Shown: one piece after another, positions 7,469 through 9,018 of the stretch | Layout of the letters: every line of letters begins with the position of its first letter | Position numbering within the stretch: position 1 is the stretch's first letter | NCBI GenBank assembly: GCA_030619185.1 | Contig: JAUXBW010000080.1 | Span: 1 to 9,018, forward strand | Length of the DNA stretch: 9,018 bases | Origin: Methyloprofundus sp. | Lineage (GTDB): Bacteria; Pseudomonadota; Gammaproteobacteria; Methylococcales; Methylomonadaceae | Reading direction: 5' to 3' | Made by a program: the position numbers and the translations under genes | The notes under the pieces: generated by a model | Seen by the model: only the letters and a program-made list of their open reading frames with translations | Databases searched by the model: none | Told to the model about the DNA's origin: nothing

Positions 7469-8650
7469 ATGCGAAGAATTTTAGCTTTAATATTTATTTT
7501 AGGTTTGACGGGTTGCGCAACCCTAACCGGTATGACTGACGCAGTGGGTGATTTATTCTCAGATTCAGATAATTCTGAGCCACCGGTCGAACTGACCGAA
7601 TATGAACCCGAAGTAAAACTGGAAATATTATGGGATGAATCCGATGGTGACGGTACCGATGAGCTAGCACTTAACCTGGTGCCTGCTGTTGCTGAAGGGC
7701 GGATTATTATTGCCGATCATGATGGTATGATTCAAGCGAGAAGTCTTGCGGATGGTGAATTATTCTGGGAAGTTGAAACGGATTTACCTATCTCATCAGG
7801 GCCTGTGATTGATGGTGATTTACTCTTTGTCGGGACTAGTAAAGCGGATGTCCTGGCGTTAAATACTTCAACAGGCGAGGCGGTATGGAAGCACCGTGTT
7901 TCCAGCGAAGTCATGGCTTTACCTGTTGTAGTTGACGATAAGTTGATCATTCGCTCTGCAGACGGCTATGACACAGCATTGAACAGAGATGATGGTACTG
8001 AAGTCTGGACTGTTGAGCATAATATTCCAGCACTAAGTGTGAGAGGCGAAGGTGCACCCGTTATAGTTGGAGAAATGGTGATTATTGCTTATGCGAATGG
8101 TAAGCTGATTGCCGTTAATGCTACTGATGGTGCGCATATATGGGAAACCAGTATCGCGATTCCTAAAGGTCGCTCAGAAATTGAACGGCTTACCGATCTT
8201 AATGGGACTCCAGTACTAAGTGACGATGTTATTTTTGTCAGTAGTTATAAAAGTGGTGTTAATGCGGTCACACCTTTTGATGGCGAAATCTTATGGCGTA
8301 ATGAAACACTCTCTGCTTTTCAAGGACTCAGTGCTGATTACAGTTATTTATATTTAACCGATGCCAGTAGTGATGTTTGGCAGTTAGACCAGCGTAATGG
8401 TGCCTCTTACTGGAAGCAAACAGATTTGCACCAGCGTCGCTTGTCCATGCCGGCTGTCTATGATGACTATGTGGTCGTTGGCGACTTTGAAGGCTATTTG
8501 CACTGGCTGTCTAAAGTCGATGGGCGATTATTGGGACGTATAGAAATTACTGATGAACCTATCGATGCTCAGCCTGTTGTGGTTGATGGTGTGCTTTATG
8601 TTTATGCCAGTGATGGAACTTTAGCCGCTGTTCGAGTGGTATTATTTTAG
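7469..8650 (+). CDS. bamB: Outer membrane protein assembly factor BamB
   Basis: BamB is a lipoprotein of the BAM complex that binds BamA and assists beta-barrel insertion into the outer membrane. The 393-residue product (E. coli 392) has a signal peptide with a proper lipobox, LTGC, putting the lipidated cysteine at 16. The mature part is a beta-propeller of PQQ-like blades, seen in repeated xGxxxW turns: DGELFW (95), TGEAVW (135), DGTEVW (175), DGAHIW (220), DGEILW (271) and NGASYW (310), plus DGRLLG (351). GRSEIERLTDLNGTPV (234-249) is a stretch typical of BamB and separates it from generic PQQ proteins. The start has no clear Shine-Dalgarno, but the signal peptide fixes it. The next gene in E. 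coli, der, does not follow within the window. Confidence 0.96.
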   Translation: MRRILALIFILGLTGCATLTGMTDAVGDLFSDSDNSEPPVELTEYEPEVKLEILWDESDGDGTDELALNLVPAVAEGRIIIADHDGMIQARSLADGELFWEVETDLPISSGPVIDGDLLFVGTSKADVLALNTSTGEAVWKHRVSSEVMALPVVVDDKLIIRSADGYDTALNRDDGTEVWTVEHNIPALSVRGEGAPVIVGEMVIIAYANGKLIAVNATDGAHIWETSIAIPKGRSEIERLTDLNGTPVLSDDVIFVSSYKSGVNAVTPFDGEILWRNETLSAFQGLSADYSYLYLTDASSDVWQLDQRNGASYWKQTDLHQRRLSMPAVYDDYVVVGDFEGYLHWLSKVDGRLLGRIEITDEPIDAQPVVVDGVLYVYASDGTLAAVRVVLF

Positions 8651-8681
8651 GCTTTGAAGTTGCTGAGCAATCAATATTCCC

Positions 8682-8716
8682 AAAATATAAAAAACGCAGG
8701 TTATTTCTTGCCTGCG
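8682..8716 (-). terminator. Intrinsic terminator facing the - strand
   Basis: CGCAGG (8695-8700) and CCTGCG (8711-8716) form a 6-bp GC-rich stem, 7 bp if the T8701:G8710 wobble is included. Read on the - strand, the stem is followed directly by TTTTTTATATTTT (8694-8682), a classical rho-independent arrangement. Read on the + strand there is no T-run after it (CCGTATCGG), so it would end bamB transcripts poorly. It points to - strand transcription arriving from the right, or to a bidirectional role between convergent genes. Confidence 0.7.
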
Positions 8717-8800
8717 CCGTATCGGATTAATACAGTACCCACTCAATAAAAATAATATCTTTCGCTATTAATCTATTGTATTTATTAGATTTCACAGTTA

Positions 8801-8844
8801 GCGGGATTTAAGGGATGCAGGAGCGTCCATGTATGAAATCCTGC
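8801..8844. repeat. Imperfect palindromic element in the bamB downstream region
   Basis: GCGGGATTT (8801-8809) pairs with AAATCCTGC (8836-8844) over nine positions with one G:T wobble. Inside, ATGCAGGA (8815-8822) pairs with TCC and TGTAT (8826-8834) around the GCG loop, with one bulged A. The whole segment can fold into one long hairpin. The decamer AAATCCTGCG (8836-8845) also occurs at 112-121 in the left-edge palindrome. No reading frame or promoter explains it. A dispersed intergenic repeat is likely, but only one copy is visible. Confidence 0.5.
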
Positions 8845-8897
8845 GGAGATCGTCACTGCCATTAATTTAAGAGTTAATTATTTTATAATCATGAATT

Positions 8898-9017
8898 TCA
8901 TGTAGGTTGGATGAGCTTATCTAGCGTAGCGTAGATAATGGTGTCCGACATTTTGGCTACTTTAAGGAACGAGAATTTAATAATACCCGAGTCTAGCTTG
9001 CCTTTTGACTCCACAAC
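8898..9017 (-). CDS. Possible 3' end of an unidentified - strand reading frame, cut by the window edge
   Basis: On the - strand one frame stays open from the right edge for 39 codons to TGA at 8900-8898. It reads VVESKGKLDSGIIKFSFL followed by KVAKMSDTIIYATLDKLIQPT. The last 16-17 codons are encoded by the palindromic element at 8901-8950, which suggests either that the repeat supplies a new C-terminus or that the frame is chance. The - strand terminator at 8716-8682 lies about 180 nt downstream and would fit a gene arriving from the right. I do not recognise the family, and 39 codons are too few to exclude an accidental frame. Confidence 0.25.
   Translation of the reverse strand, partial: VVESKGKLDSGIIKFSFLKVAKMSDTIIYATLDKLIQPT
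8901..8950. repeat. REP-like palindromic element
   Basis: TTATCTA (8917-8923) and TAGATAA (8932-8938) form a perfect 7-bp stem around the loop GCGTAGCG. The outer arms, TGTAGGTTGGAT (8901-8912) and TGGTGTCCGACA (8939-8950), are partly complementary, with TGT against ACA and GG against CC. The opening TGTAGGTTGGATGAGC and the GCGTAGCG core resemble short intergenic palindromes common in many gammaproteobacterial genomes; I rely on memory for that resemblance. Directly before it, CATGAA (8890-8895) and TTCATG (8897-8902) form a small separate palindrome. Confidence 0.55.
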
Positions 9018-9018
9018 C

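Larger units (their letters stand above)
8651..9018. other. Intergenic region after bamB, no + strand gene
   Basis: This 368-nt stretch has no credible + strand coding frame. It is AT-rich and holds the - strand terminator, the hairpin at 8801-8844 and the REP-like palindrome at 8901-8950. A weak AT-rich inverted repeat, AATCTA (8770-8775) with TAGATT (8786-8791), lies between. der, which follows bamB in E. coli, is not here. No clear promoter pair or tRNA is visible. Confidence 0.7.

Noticed and set aside
8943..9018. A decayed + strand coding frame (reads VRHFGYFKEREFNNTRV, then stops TAG and TGA a few codons apart).
   Set aside because: The short length, the two stops and an equally open - strand frame make a pseudogene call unsupported.
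1..9018. CRISPR arrays, tRNA or rRNA genes, phage genes, toxin-antitoxin or defence systems.
   Set aside because: No regularly spaced direct repeats, no tRNA cloverleaf, and no matching protein families were seen on either strand.

Overview
This window looks like a piece of a gammaproteobacterial chromosome. All eight complete genes are housekeeping genes, all lie on the + strand, and their best-remembered relatives are the gammaproteobacterial proteins. The AT-leaning composition and intergenic palindromes fit an aquatic or methylotroph-like lineage, but genus cannot be fixed from sequence reading alone, so that part is impression only.

Layout. Positions 1-149 are a large imperfect palindrome (repeat element) touching the left edge. 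Positions 150-290 are a non-coding leader with two hairpins. secD (291-2144) and secF (2159-3082) form a tight pair. A 94-nt gap with a strong hairpin and a TATAAT-like -10 box leads into ndk (3177-3608), rlmN (3592-4695), pilW (4685-5461), hisS (5480-6745), yfgM (6776-7420) and bamB (7469-8650). Gaps within this second group are short (48 nt at most), and ndk/rlmN and rlmN/pilW overlap, so it reads as one operon. Positions 8651-9018 hold no + strand gene. They contain a terminator facing the - strand, two palindromic elements, and the open 3' end of a possible - strand frame.

How the genes fit together. SecD, SecF and YfgM belong to or assist the SecYEG translocon in the inner membrane. BamB is an outer-membrane lipoprotein of the BAM complex. 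PilW is a lipoprotein supporting type IV pilus secretin assembly. Ndk, RlmN and HisS supply nucleotides, rRNA/tRNA methylation and histidyl-tRNA. The export theme probably reflects two conserved clusters (secDF and ndk-rlmN-pilW-hisS-yfgM-bamB) lying next to each other rather than a new system. Compared with E. coli, rodZ and ispG are missing between pilW and hisS, der does not follow bamB within the window, and yajC does not directly precede secD.

I found no undescribed multi-gene system. The most interesting material is non-coding: the palindromic elements at both ends and the potentially switchable secD leader.
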